Shown here piece by piece: positions 47,801 through 51,045 of a DNA stretch of 64,000 nt. Under the pieces are notes generated by a model. It was given only the letters and a program-made list of their open reading frames with translations. It was not told the DNA's origin and made no database searches. How positions within the stretch are numbered: the first letter of the stretch is position 1; each line of letters starts with the position of its first letter. This DNA is from Aldrovandia affinis (lineage: Eukaryota > Chordata > Actinopteri > Notacanthiformes > Halosauridae). Both the position numbers and the translations under genes were made by a program. Location: positions 9,491,001-9,555,000 of the forward strand of contig JAINUG010000011.1 of the NCBI GenBank assembly GCA_029706075.1. The letters are read 5' to 3'.

Positions 47801-49171
47801 TGTATGGAGTTTTTGTCTTGGCATTGATGTGTGCGTGTGCGTGTGCGTGTGCGTGTGCGCGTGCGCGTGTGCGTTGTGGATTGTTGTATTGTGGAGGGAT
47901 GTTTGATGTTGGATGTGAGATATTTGATGTTTGTGGAGTTTTGTGTGCGTTTGTCGAAAGTGACTGAGTAGAGTACTTCCTGTGTGTGTGGGGAAGAGGG
48001 AGAGGGGGTGCACTAAGAGTGTCCGCCTCTCTCCCTCGGTGTGATCGTGAAAGAGAGCGAGAGGGTGCCCTGAAAGAGGGTCCGCCTCTCGCCCTCGGTG
48101 TGATTGAAAGAGAACTCGCTGGGCAGTGGAGAGTGTTTCTGGGCAACGGCCCGAGAACTCTCACTGGAAGAGTGGAGAGTGTCTCGGGGCTGGTTGCCAG
48201 AAAACTCTCACTGTGGGGAGTGGCGAGGGTCTCTGTATGCATGGGTTGGCAAACTCGGACTGCAAAGTCGAGTGTCTCTGTATGCATGGGTAAGAGAACT
48301 CGGACTGCAAAGTTCGAGTGTCTCAGTATGCATGGGTGGGAAGCACTTGAAAGGTCACTGGATATGTGTGTACCTGGGGAGGTTCCAGGGGAACTCCGGA
48401 CGAAGAAGCGCGGTGTGACAGATACCAAATGTAGGCATGTGGCCATCACAGTTCTTGAACTATGAACTGTTATATTTGGGTATGTCCAAATAGGCATGAA
48501 TCAAAAATAGGGGGTGGCGGTTAAGGGGTTAAATCAAGACATAAAAAGTGACCTTTTTAGCCTGTCATTCACACCTGTCCCATATATCGAAAGCTATACA
48601 ATACTTTAGCTGTGTTGTTCCTAAACTACCACCTGAAAACCACTGTCACTAGACTGGCTGGGAAGTGCTTCATGTCACTTTTTTTGTAAACAATAGCAAA
48701 CAAAACAAGGACTGGTTGATTACTTGAATTTCTGGTTTCTTTTTTTCCTGTTTGTTTTCCCCATAGTGGTTTCAGTATTGAACTGGCTTCAGCCCTGACG
48801 GTGGTTGTCGCCTCCAACATTGGCCTTCCCGTCAGCACCACCCATTGCAAGGTAACCATGGCAGTGAAAAAGACTGAAGCTGTATTGTGGAGTTGTGTGA
48901 AGTGTTCTTACTTCCGGTTGTGTGTGCCCAGGTGGTAACTATGGCAGTGAAAAGACTGAAGCTGTATTTTGGGGTTGTGTGAAGTGTTCTTACTTCTGGT
49001 TGTGTGTGTACCCAGGTGGGCTCAGTGGTGGCTGTGGGCTGGCTGCGCTCCAAGGAGGCAGTTGACTGGCATTTGTTTCGCAACATCTTCATTGCTTGGT
49101 TCGTTACCGTGCCCATCTCTGGGTTGATCAGCGCTGCCATTATGGCTCTTTTCACCTATGTCATTCTGTGA
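2270..49171 (+). CDS. slc20a1: slc20a1, sodium-dependent phosphate transporter PiT-1 (10 coding exons)
   Basis: Join 2270-2618, 2777-2917, 15429-15514, 24957-25053, 26671-26790, 39600-39785, 42134-42620, 45409-45594, 48767-48851, 49016-49171. All introns are GT-AG and phases agree, giving 1893 nt, 630 residues plus TGA. The product is a plasma-membrane Na+/inorganic phosphate symporter of the PHO4/SLC20 family. Both halves of the family's inverted repeat are visible: [16 protein letters not shown] at residues 45-60 and [15 protein letters not shown] near 481-495. Hydrophobic segments flank a long hydrophilic, presumably cytoplasmic, loop of about residues 262-465. Several stretches match my memory of human PiT-1 (679 aa) more closely than PiT-2, such as [27 protein letters not shown] and YGGVGIC. 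The start is ATG 2270; an upstream TTG in the same frame is not a likely initiator. Teleosts can have a and b paralogs and I cannot say which this is. The gene is unbroken. Its introns total about 45 kb and are full of transposons. Confidence 0.96.
2777..2917 (+). CDS. slc20a1: slc20a1 coding exon 2
   Basis: Acceptor CTTTAG at 2771-2776, donor GTGAGT at 2918. Codes residues 117-163, including the highly conserved [15 protein letters not shown] segment. The intron before it is only 158 bp. Confidence 0.96.
3097..3184. repeat. (TG)44 microsatellite
   Basis: 88 bp of uninterrupted TG, 180 bp after slc20a1 coding exon 2. Confidence 0.97.
3420..3570. repeat. possible MITE remnant
   Basis: AT-rich block ending with TCCGCAATCGCGGAATCATG, a self-complementary CCGCAATCGCGG core, then CTGGAGGGACTG. 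Resembles the end of small DNA elements but I cannot find a matching second end. Confidence 0.25.
4190..4582 (-). mobile_element. tRNA-derived SINE, family 1, copy a
   Basis: On the minus strand the head is GGGCCTCCCAGGTGGTGTAG with a box-B-like GGGTTTGATTCC. A GC-rich body follows, then the tail TTGGCTACTAAATTGGGAGA and an A/T-rich end. Confidence 0.75.
4640..4942 (-). mobile_element. tRNA-derived SINE, family 1, copy b
   Basis: Same orientation, 58 bp from copy a. The head has GGGCCTCCCGAGTGGTCTAC and box B GGTTCAATTCC. It carries the same tail, ending in a poly(A) equivalent. It is diverged from copy a in the body, so a different subfamily. Confidence 0.75.
5097..6182 (-). mobile_element. 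Tc1-like transposon, degenerate (1086 bp)
   Basis: Flanked by TA (5095-5096, 6183-6184), with ends CAGTGGGTATAAA and TTTATACCCAT. On the minus strand 5110-5910 is a decayed Tc1 transposase: a 77-codon open piece at 5346-5579 ([18 protein letters not shown]) and, in other frames, the SPDLNPIE-type C-terminal region near 5300. Several stops and frameshifts; non-functional. Confidence 0.85.
6540..7560 (-). pseudogene. L1-clade LINE ORF2 fragment
   Basis: Minus-strand piece at 7205-7534 ends [20 protein letters not shown], the linker that precedes the reverse transcriptase in fish L1 elements. Further along (to about 6540) out-of-frame traces such as PYLFLLAIE resemble the LSPLLFALAIEPLA block. 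Many stops. Confidence 0.6.
7560..8300. other. no recognised feature
   Basis: AT-rich intron sequence. I see no coding frame or clear repeat ends. Confidence 0.4.
8300..9850 (-). pseudogene. hAT transposase pseudogene (ZMYM1-like, DUF4371 type)
   Basis: Reading 9827 to 8300 on the minus strand: [20 protein letters not shown] (TTF-type zinc-finger part), [73 protein letters not shown], then the dimerisation part [12 protein letters not shown]. The order matches hAT transposases related to ZMYM1/zinc finger MYM proteins. The frame is broken into at least four pieces with internal losses, so inactive. Confidence 0.75.
9880..11310. repeat. dispersed repeat R2, copy A (possibly 5' part of the adjacent hAT element)
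   Basis: The segment shares long diverged stretches with 36338-36945 and 34620-34668 (inverted), and with 46100-46315 plus 48426-48530 (same orientation). Markers: TTGGTGTGTGTG, AGTGTCACAGAAGTGAATAG, GGCATGTGGCCATCACA and GGGTATGTCCAAATAGG. It lies immediately upstream (minus strand) of the hAT frame, which suggests it is that element's non-coding part. Confidence 0.6.
11310..11890. other. intron sequence, nothing definite
   Basis: Contains a short stretch (11540-11720) that could be decayed LINE ORF upstream of the next element. No convincing frame. Confidence 0.3.
12860..14403 (+). mobile_element. Tc1-like transposon with uninterrupted transposase frame (1544 bp)
   Basis: Flanked by TA at 12858-12859 and 14404-14405. 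The roughly 65-bp terminal inverted repeats align closely: GGCCAAAAGTTTTGAGAATG at the left against GGCCAAAATTTTGAGAATG from the right. It is inserted inside a LINE and therefore younger than it. Confidence 0.95.
13235..14230 (+). CDS. Tc1-like transposase, 331 aa, DD28E
   Basis: First ATG at 13235; the frame is open upstream to GTG 13199 but the [18 protein letters not shown] start is typical. N-terminal helix-turn-helix DNA-binding region (about 1-110), then DDE catalytic domain with [17 protein letters not shown] and [11 protein letters not shown]. Family length is about 340 aa and catalytic spacing DD34E. Here only 28 residues separate the second Asp and the Glu, because about six to seven residues after CHT are missing in frame. 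The frame is otherwise whole, but I infer loss or reduction of activity. Confidence 0.9.
   Translation: MVTCKETRAVIIALDKKGFTGKDIAASKIAPKSTIYWIIKNFKERGSIVVKKASGRPRMSSKRQDRLLRLIQLRDRGTTSAELAQEWQQAGVSASARTVRRRLLEDGLVSRRAAKKPLLSRKNIRDTLIFCKRYRDWTAEDWGKVIFSDESPFRLFGASGKKLVRRRKGERYHQSCVMPTVKHPETVHVWGCFSAKGVGSLTILPKNTAMNKEWYQNILREQLLPTIQEQFGDEQCLFQHDGAPCHTFGEQNIEIWGPWPGNSPDLNPIENLWSILKWRVDKQKPTNSDKLQALIMQEWAAISPDVAQKLIDSMPGRIAEVLKKKGQYCKY
14601..15002. mobile_element. Harbinger-like MITE, 402 bp
   Basis: Ends TGGCATGCCCACACTAATG and CATTAGTGTGGACATGGCC are inverted repeats that continue with GGATACATTT / AAATGTATCT. Flanked by TAA on both sides (14598-14600, 15003-15005), the 3-bp target of PIF/Harbinger elements. 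Confidence 0.75.
15429..15514 (+). CDS. slc20a1: slc20a1 coding exon 3
   Basis: Acceptor TTCCACAG ending at 15428, donor GTAAGA at 15515. Codes [15 protein letters not shown] and the following membrane segment up to FILNK (residues 164-192). It is separated from exon 2 by a 12.5-kb transposon-filled intron. Confidence 0.95.
15515..16240. other. AT-rich intron sequence with (A)n at 15788-15803
   Basis: No coding frame, no repeat ends recognised. Confidence 0.4.
16246..16570. mobile_element. SINE family 2 with tRNA-like sequence at both ends
   Basis: The left end on the plus strand has ACGGCAGATAGCATAGCAGT and box B GCGGTTCGAAACCCG. A body follows with GAGCCAGCTCGAGTTC and GAAGCACG. The right end read on the minus strand is GGGGCCTCCAATAGTCTAGT, a second tRNA-like head with A box TAGTGGTCTAATGCACTCG. 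Confidence 0.65.
16900..17360 (+). pseudogene. LINE reverse transcriptase fragment (CR1-like)
   Basis: A 134-codon open piece at 16948-17352 carries [51 protein letters not shown] and [14 protein letters not shown], the central blocks of a non-LTR reverse transcriptase. It has FADD intact. Truncated at both ends. 3' ends probably of the same family occur at 19440, 50630 and 52320. Confidence 0.75.
17790..18985 (-). mobile_element. Tc1-like transposon with broken transposase
   Basis: The transposase starts at plus 18896 ([15 protein letters not shown]) and runs to about 17860 (KAKGGPTKY stop). A 236-codon open stretch holds [23 protein letters not shown] and [11 protein letters not shown]; the D-to-E spacing is near 34. 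A stop/frameshift lies in the N-terminal 70 residues and one frameshift just after [10 protein letters not shown] near 18010. Element ends are not exactly placed. It seems to cut into the transposase fragment at 18985. Confidence 0.8.
18985..19180 (-). pseudogene. fragment of an IS630/DDE_3-type transposase
   Basis: The minus strand reads [34 protein letters not shown], then [11 protein letters not shown], where similarity stops abruptly at the neighbouring Tc1 end. This is the middle of a DDE domain up to the second Asp. Confidence 0.55.
19440..19735 (+). mobile_element. CR1-like LINE 3' end, copy 1
   Basis: Out-of-frame traces of the C-terminus ([24 protein letters not shown]-like, [11 protein letters not shown]-like), then the 3' tail GGGCTGAAAGGCCATTATGT and TATTCTTATG. 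The same tail is found inverted at 52320. Confidence 0.65.
19735..20150. other. intron sequence, nothing recognised
   Basis: No frame or repeat ends seen. Confidence 0.4.
20150..20905 (+). repeat. unclassified dispersed repeat R1, copy 1
   Basis: Starts ATTAGGCTTCCACGCCCTAA, which with GGGCAGAAGC forms a small hairpin, then ATTGTTCTTGC. Inner shared blocks are GACTTCTATATCGCCACT, ACCATTTTTGGCAAAACAAG, CAAACATCTCAGAGTTTT and GTCACCTGTAATGG. The shared part ends near GAAGGAATAGT. No coding frame longer than chance. Confidence 0.75.
20981..21389. mobile_element. Tc1/mariner MITE with long terminal repeats, about 409 bp
   Basis: Begins ACTACCGGTCAAAAGTTTTA and ends with its complement TAAAACTTTTGACCGGTAGT. 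About 100 bp of inverted repeat on each side include CAGTTTTTACTGAAAT and ACCATTTCA. TA at 21390-21391; the left TA is degraded. No transposase. Confidence 0.85.
21400..23100. other. intron sequence, no gene or clear element
   Basis: Holds a C9 run (22681-22690) and AT-rich stretches. The segment 21481-21535 resembles 52905-52945 (GAGGTTGAATATGATTGCA), a minor shared repeat. Confidence 0.4.
23103..23440 (+). mobile_element. tRNA-derived SINE, family 1, copy c
   Basis: The head AGGCCTCCTGGGTGGTGGAG and box B GGGTTCGATTTCACC are followed by the body with GCCACTAGGTGGTGGCAATT. The tail is GAGGGTATAATTGGATAC, truncated before the full tail. Confidence 0.75.
23440..24950. other. intron sequence, no feature recognised
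   Basis: AT-rich. A short degenerate repeat of CTGTCTCAGTG around 23690-23760 is the only structure noticed. Confidence 0.4.
24957..25053 (+). CDS. slc20a1: slc20a1 coding exon 4
   Basis: Acceptor TTTGTAG ending at 24956, donor GTATGT at 25054. Codes [16 protein letters not shown] through [12 protein letters not shown] (residues 193-224), matching the corresponding human segment almost throughout. Confidence 0.95.
25150..26600. other. intron sequence with a possible TTAA element end
   Basis: TTAACCCCTTGGCACCAAGGGC at 25152 has the look of a TTAA-targeting (piggyBac or Kolobok) terminus, containing the palindrome CCCTTGGCACCAAGGG. No matching end was found, so I leave it unclassified. Confidence 0.3.
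26671..26790 (+). CDS. slc20a1: slc20a1 coding exon 5
   Basis: Acceptor GGTGCTCAG ending at 26670, donor GTAAGT at 26791. Codes [15 protein letters not shown] and the next membrane span, ending at PYLKEKIE, where the large cytoplasmic loop begins (residues 225-264). Confidence 0.95.
27110..27660 (+). pseudogene. L1-clade LINE, ORF2 C-terminal end
   Basis: The plus strand reads [48 protein letters not shown] and [20 protein letters not shown] across two frames, the cysteine-rich C-terminal tail of fish L1 ORF2. A T-rich run (27640-27680) follows. 5' truncated. Confidence 0.65.
27660..28195. other. AT-rich spacer between two oppositely oriented L1 fragments
   Basis: T-rich and ATTATT repeats; no coding frame. 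Confidence 0.4.
28195..32110 (-). mobile_element. L1-clade LINE with ORF1 and ORF2 remnants (about 3.9 kb)
   Basis: ORF1 starts at plus 31942 with [21 protein letters not shown] coiled-coil region follows ([36 protein letters not shown]), then the C-terminal [18 protein letters not shown] block ending near 31062. After a spacer of about 930 bp ORF2 starts at 30131 with [20 protein letters not shown] (endonuclease). It jumps at about 29690 from the endonuclease (YAPNVYEW) to the reverse transcriptase at [11 protein letters not shown], so about 300 residues are missing. It then continues through the [11 protein letters not shown] block (Asp-Asp replaced by Asp-Ala) and [15 protein letters not shown] to the tail at 28200. 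Multiple stops. Confidence 0.8.
32200..34390 (-). mobile_element. L2 (Maui-like) LINE, 5' two thirds
   Basis: Reading from 34248 down: endonuclease-type blocks [16 protein letters not shown] and [20 protein letters not shown], then [19 protein letters not shown]. The reverse transcriptase start is [56 protein letters not shown] and [18 protein letters not shown]. Similarity stops at SLVEMGI near 32203, close to the 5' end of the L1. Roughly three frame breaks. GC-rich compared with its surroundings. Confidence 0.8.
34620..34668. repeat. R2 copy B, part 1
   Basis: CCCAAGGGCTCATGAACTAG is the complement of 10980-11012 in copy A. It is cut by the Harbinger-like element and resumes at 36338. Confidence 0.7.
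34669..36337. mobile_element. Harbinger-like non-autonomous element inserted in R2 copy B
   Basis: The left end TAGCGTTTTTCCACC, with CACGGTACGGCACAGCAC, pairs with the right end GTGCCGTGCCGTGCTGTACTG and GTGGTGGAAAAAGC. The flanking repeat R2 is split exactly here, with TTA on both sides (34666-34668, 36338-36340). A hAT MITE lies inside it. No transposase recognised. Confidence 0.65.
35167..35690. mobile_element. hAT MITE nested in the Harbinger-like element (524 bp)
   Basis: Perfect 8-bp duplication CTACGAGT at 35159-35166 and 35691-35698. The right end ATATCATGCAGCCCTAG is a standard hAT terminus; the left end is diverged but keeps GAACGATATATTGTATTCC. A piece at 35375-35460 ([18 protein letters not shown]) hints at a decayed hAT N-terminus. 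Confidence 0.8.
36338..36945. repeat. R2 copy B, part 2
   Basis: Inverted relative to copy A: AGTGAGTGGTGTCACCAGTG, GACACACACACCAAAGAATT, TAGCAACAACAGAAGTTTT and GGCAACACAGGAAAAG all match complements in 9890-10990. Contains (A)15 at 36713-36727. Confidence 0.7.
36945..37925. other. intron sequence, nothing definite
   Basis: No convincing frame. A stretch at 37540-37790 resembles transposon sequence but I could not classify it. Confidence 0.35.
37927..39446 (-). mobile_element. Tc1-like transposon, long-TIR family (1520 bp)
   Basis: TA flanks 37925-37926 and 39447-39448. Terminal inverted repeats are over 200 bp and start CAGTGTAGGAAATAATTATT (the right end has CAATGAAGG). Minus-strand transposase: the first piece, 39085-38549, runs from [20 protein letters not shown] to [12 protein letters not shown]. 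The second, 38631-38143, runs from RRVWRWKH through [21 protein letters not shown] and [11 protein letters not shown] to NKGFSTKY. A frameshift and a loss of about 20 residues lie between the two near 38580. Inactive. Confidence 0.92.
39124..39190. repeat. tandem duplication of a 32-bp unit inside the Tc1 element
   Basis: ACAGGTGTCTCTTATACAGG and TAACGAGTTGAG repeated twice just inside the 5' side of the transposase frame. Confidence 0.8.
39600..39785 (+). CDS. slc20a1: slc20a1 coding exon 6 (cytoplasmic loop)
   Basis: Acceptor ATGTTTCAG ending at 39599, donor GTAAGT at 39786. Codes [15 protein letters not shown], matching the human KCSPSESPLMEK start of the loop, followed by an acidic, poorly conserved stretch (residues 265-326). 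It follows the longest intron, 12.8 kb. Confidence 0.92.
39790..40660. other. intron sequence, no feature recognised
   Basis: AT-rich; no coding frame or clear repeat ends. Confidence 0.4.
40665..40824. repeat. 32-bp minisatellite, 5 copies
   Basis: Units follow TATTGAGTGTTTATGTGCGC plus ACCCACTGAGTG; five consecutive copies diverge by a few bases each. Confidence 0.85.
40830..41640. other. intron sequence, no feature recognised
   Basis: Contains a short perfect inverted pair CTAATACCTTGGTATTAG at 41571-41588. Confidence 0.4.
41645..42030. repeat. possible hAT MITE remnant containing (CA)n
   Basis: Left CACGCGTCATGGAAAAACC and right GTCATGGAAAATGTACATTT share the TCATGGAAAA motif, and GGAACC/GTTCCC lies near both ends. 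A (CA)n tract sits at 41849-41890. Boundaries uncertain. Confidence 0.3.
41849..41890. repeat. (CA)n microsatellite
   Basis: 42 bp of CA with one GA interruption, 240 bp before slc20a1 exon 7. Confidence 0.95.
42134..42620 (+). CDS. slc20a1: slc20a1 coding exon 7 (loop end and C-terminal PHO4 half)
   Basis: Acceptor ACCTACAG ending at 42133, donor GTAGGT at 42621. At 487 bp it is the largest coding exon. It carries the conserved loop motifs [19 protein letters not shown] and [12 protein letters not shown], a variable acidic tract, then [18 protein letters not shown] and the start of the second PHO4 signature HGGNDV (residues 327-488). Confidence 0.95.
42983..43759. mobile_element. TTAA-target MITE (piggyBac/Kolobok-like) with internal triplication
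   Basis: Flanked by TTAA (42979-42982, 43760-43763). The ends CCCTTGCGTTATGTTAG and CTAACATAACAGAAGGG are inverted repeats. It contains the palindrome GGGTCAATTTTGACCC near the left end. No coding content. Confidence 0.75.
43211..43737. repeat. three tandem copies of a 172-180-bp unit
   Basis: Units at 43211-43390, 43391-43565 and 43566-43737, each with ACACCAAAGCATACA, AGAGAGACCTTCAGAATTGT, GGAGGATATCATGAAGCC and an A-run. Near identity between units implies recent expansion. Confidence 0.9.
43999..44118 (-). mobile_element. SINE family 2 head fragment
   Basis: The minus strand reads GGGGGCGGCGGATAGCGTAG with TGGTCTAAAGCACC (A-box-like) and box B GTGGTTCAAAACCCG, closely matching the left head of the 16246 copy. 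Confidence 0.7.
44535..44797 (+). mobile_element. SINE family 2 body and tail
   Basis: GAGAGCTGGCTCGGG (duplicated once) and AGAAGCACGGAAAAAG match the body at 16410-16450. The tail TTGGCTACCAAATTGGGAGA is the same as in family 1 and is followed by an A/T run. Confidence 0.65.
44800..45380. other. intron sequence with ATT/AAT microsatellites
   Basis: Imperfect (TTATTA)n around 45250-45302. Nothing else recognised. Confidence 0.4.
45409..45594 (+). CDS. slc20a1: slc20a1 coding exon 8
   Basis: A CT-rich tract and TTAG acceptor ending at 45408, donor GTACCA at 45595. Completes the second PHO4 signature (S)NAIGPLVA and codes [11 protein letters not shown] and the [15 protein letters not shown] stretch (residues 489-550). 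Confidence 0.95.
45600..46100. other. intron sequence, nothing definite
   Basis: AT-rich; the right part merges into repeat R2 copy C without a clear border. Confidence 0.35.
46100..46315. repeat. R2 copy C, part 1
   Basis: GCTTACTTTATTGTATGTTTG and AATGTGTTTCTTTTCAAAT match 11089-11200 of copy A. Cut by an LTR insertion and resumes at 48426. Confidence 0.65.
46528..47633 (+). mobile_element. ISL2EU (IS4EU)-like DNA transposon, non-autonomous (1106 bp)
   Basis: Inverted termini CCCTTCGCTAAACC and GGTTTAGCGAAGGG, each bordered by CAATTG. The GACCCTTCGCTAAAC-type end and the SWIM-type reading frame inside agree with the ISL2EU superfamily as I know it from fish. No transposase frame is present, so it is an internal deletion derivative. 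Confidence 0.6.
46592..46875 (+). pseudogene. first exon of an ISL2EU-associated SWIM/YqaJ-type protein
   Basis: The ATG-initiated frame [20 protein letters not shown], continuing [14 protein letters not shown], ends at EQHCSCKAG. The CxC with KAG is the first half of a SWIM zinc finger. A donor GTAGGT follows at 46876. In complete ISL2EU elements a second gene of this kind is followed by a YqaJ-like nuclease domain; that part is absent here. Confidence 0.55.
47826..47875. repeat. (GTGTGC)n microsatellite inside the LTR
   Basis: About eight units of GTGTGC/GCGTGC. Confidence 0.85.
47990..48350. repeat. GC-rich tandem repeats inside the LTR
   Basis: Two units with GTCCGCCTCTC and CCCTCGGTGTGAT, two with GAACTCTCACTG plus GGAGAGTGT, and three with TCTGTATGCATGGGT plus AACTCGGACTGCAAAG. 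Confidence 0.8.
48426..48530. repeat. R2 copy C, part 2
   Basis: GGCATGTGGCCATCACAGTT and GGGTATGTCCAAATAGGC match 11199-11255 of copy A. Confidence 0.7.
48767..48851 (+). CDS. slc20a1: slc20a1 coding exon 9
   Basis: Acceptor CCCCATAG ending at 48766, donor GTAACC at 48852. Codes [13 protein letters not shown] and [12 protein letters not shown], the second-half counterpart of the exon 2 SGTHC segment (residues 551-579). Confidence 0.95.
48852..49015 (+). repeat. duplicated short intron (2 x about 82 bp) of slc20a1
   Basis: The intron is two near-identical units. Each starts with GTAAC plus ATGGCAGTGAAA and ends TGTGTG...CCCAGGTGG. The upstream unit therefore keeps its own acceptor (CCCAG ending 48931) and the downstream unit its own donor-like GTAACT. 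Using the upstream acceptor would add 84 nt with an in-frame TGA, so the downstream acceptor must dominate for normal protein. Confidence 0.85.
49016..49171 (+). CDS. slc20a1: slc20a1 coding exon 10 (C-terminus)
   Basis: Acceptor ACCCAG ending at 49015, stop TGA 49169-49171. Codes [18 protein letters not shown] through the last membrane spans and the FTYVIL end (residues 580-630). The preceding 164-bp intron is two tandem copies of one unit. Confidence 0.95.
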   Translation: MGSVVAVGWLRSKEAVDWHLFRNIFIAWFVTVPISGLISAAIMALFTYVIL

Positions 49172-50290
49172 GAACGTTGGTTGGCCCTCTCCCAGAAATC
49201 ACAGTTTTAATCTCGCTTTTTGCCTTAATCTGGGGATGCCTTGTATTTTTATAACCAAAGATAATCTTTGGTGTCCTCCAGGGAAGTAGTCATTTTTTTT
49301 TTCTCTATTTTGCTGTATATTCAACCTTGTTTACTGTTCAGTTGCCAGTCATTATGTTACCCGTTGTTAACAATTATAACCAATCATAATCCAGACTCAA
49401 AAATGTATCCAAATGCAAATTCTCAATTAATTGTAATTATGATGATTTTTTTCCTCATTTTTATACACAAGCATATATGGTATGTTTCATATAGTGGCTC
49501 AATACAGGTACATTTGGTGCAGTTTGATCCATTATGCTCTGACCTGAAGTAAGGAAATAATTTTAACAATGGAAGATGTATGACATAATAATAATGCCAC
49601 AGCCTATTCAGAAATCCTGGATGACAGGATATTCCTGCAGGAACCCATTGGCACTAGACTACATCAGCCATCATGTTTCAGGGATACCTGAAGTCATTGA
49701 AAACATTAAGTTTATCTGGGAAAGGTATTGATTAATTAGATTGTAAATTACTACATTTTAAATGTACCATTACCTTTTGTCTGTTTTGTAGAACAATTGA
49801 AGACAATTGCCTTTGAATTTAAAAAAATTAAGCAAAAATGTAAAATGTTGGAAAAATGATTGCACCAAATTGAAGTGTTGAGTAGAGTGTATAGAATAGT
49901 TCTGCTGCAATCTGCTGTAACACTGATTCCACTCTAGCTTTTGTATTGGATTTTATATTTCATTATGTGGTTTCTGCTCCATTGTGTCTATAAGGAGGAT
50001 GCTTACAGTAATTATCATTTATAAACAACTAAAGTTTGCAGTAGATTTCAGGATGTATAAAACTGGATTTATAATAAAGTGGTAAATGATTATAGGCTAT
50101 GCTTATAACCCCAGATCAATATTTGCCAAGCTGCTGTATTGAGGCAGATATTTTTGATGGGTACTAGATTTGAAAGACTTTTGAACTAAGAATTTGCTGT
50201 AAATGTTTAGATTTTTATTTAGATACCACATAGTGTGTGATGTATGTTCTATGTATTCAAATTTCCAATAAACTGAGGTTTGTATTCTTA
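49172..50290 (+). other. slc20a1: slc20a1 3' UTR
   Basis: AT-rich, no coding potential and no obvious transposon until 50380. A single good polyadenylation hexamer AATAAA lies at 50267-50272, so cleavage about 50285-50295 is expected. Confidence 0.7.
50267..50272 (+). terminator. polyadenylation signal AATAAA of slc20a1
   Basis: Canonical hexamer 1.1 kb past the stop, followed by a T/G-rich stretch (GAGGTTTGTATTC). Confidence 0.7.
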
Positions 50291-50382
50291 TGACTGGACA
50301 TCAATGTAGCACCAACATATTTGACTGCCACTGATGGGTATCTGAATTTCATGTAATCTAATCTGCATATATAGTCAGTATA

Positions 50383-50505
50383 CAGTGGGTATCACCCTCT
50401 GGCATTTTTCATATTTTATTATCTTACTTCATGGAATCAAAATTGATTTATTTGTAATGTCTTATCACTGATCAACACAAAAAAATACAAAAAAAATGAA
50501 GGTTG
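50383..50505. mobile_element. remnant end of the 5097-type Tc1 family
   Basis: ACAGTGGGTATCACCCTCTG, then TCTTACTTCATGGAATCA and ATCAACACAAAA, match the right terminal region of the 5097-6182 element read on the minus strand. Confidence 0.65.
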
Positions 50506-50519
50506 TAAGGGACAAGTGG

Positions 50520-50605
50520 TTGTTTATCTACTCAAGCCGAATGCACTTTCTGTAAGTCGCTTTGTATGAAAACGTCTGCTAAATGATTGTAATGTAATGG
50601 TTAGA
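50520..50605 (+). mobile_element. L2-type LINE 3' tail
   Basis: GTAAGTCGCTTTGTATGAAA and ACGTCTGCTAAATGATTGTA followed by ATGTAATG resemble the L2 3' end also seen at 56896-56940. Confidence 0.6.
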
Positions 50606-50624
50606 GACTTTATAATAGCAAATA

Positions 50625-51045
50625 TTGTCAGACATCTCTTTGAGTACTATGTGCAGTTCCGGGCACACTACAAGAAAGATATAGAAGCTCTTGAAAAAGT
50701 ACAAAGAAGTGCAAGTAAATTTGTACCTGGTATGAAAGGTCAAAGTTATGAGGACCTAAGGCACTTCATCAATTAAAAACAAGCAAAACGAGATGAAGGG
50801 GAGATTTGATTGTGTTTTTTTCAATTCATAAAAGAGAATAACAAAGTGATTTTTCAGGTTGAGCACAGTTAGCAAGAGGCCACAGGTAGAAATTTGTTAA
50901 AGTTACATTCTACACTGTTATCAGGAAGTATTTAACAGAGTTGTTAATGCGTGGAACAGCTTTCCATGTCATGTAGTGGAAGAAGGGACACTTGGGGTAT
51001 TCAAGTCCAGGCTGGATGCAGTACTGGATATTCTTTAGACCAGTG
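50625..51045 (+). mobile_element. CR1-like LINE 3' end, copy 2
   Basis: Decayed C-terminal reverse-transcriptase extension: LRKYKEVQ-like, KGQSYEDLR, the AAGAGGCCACAGGTAGAAAT block, VVNAWNSFP-like, and GGYSSPGWMQY-like out of frame. Same layout as copy 1 at 19440. Confidence 0.6.

Larger units (their letters stand above)
46321..48420 (+). mobile_element. solo LTR of an LTR retrotransposon, interrupted by an ISL2EU-like element
   Basis: Starts TGTGGAGGACG and ends GTGTGACA. The perfect 5-bp duplication GATAC lies at 46316-46320 and 48421-48425, and the insert splits repeat R2. Without the nested element it is about 1 kb. It has a TATA-like CCTATTTAAGAGC at 47747 and, downstream, GC-rich tandem repeats, fitting an LTR with promoter. 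No gag or pol seen. Family not determined; age moderate. Confidence 0.65.

Noticed and set aside
47778-48497. Long minus-strand open frame (239 codons) rich in Ser/Pro/His
   Set aside because: It runs across GC-rich tandem repeats and (GTGTGC)n of the LTR; low-complexity composition explains the lack of stops.
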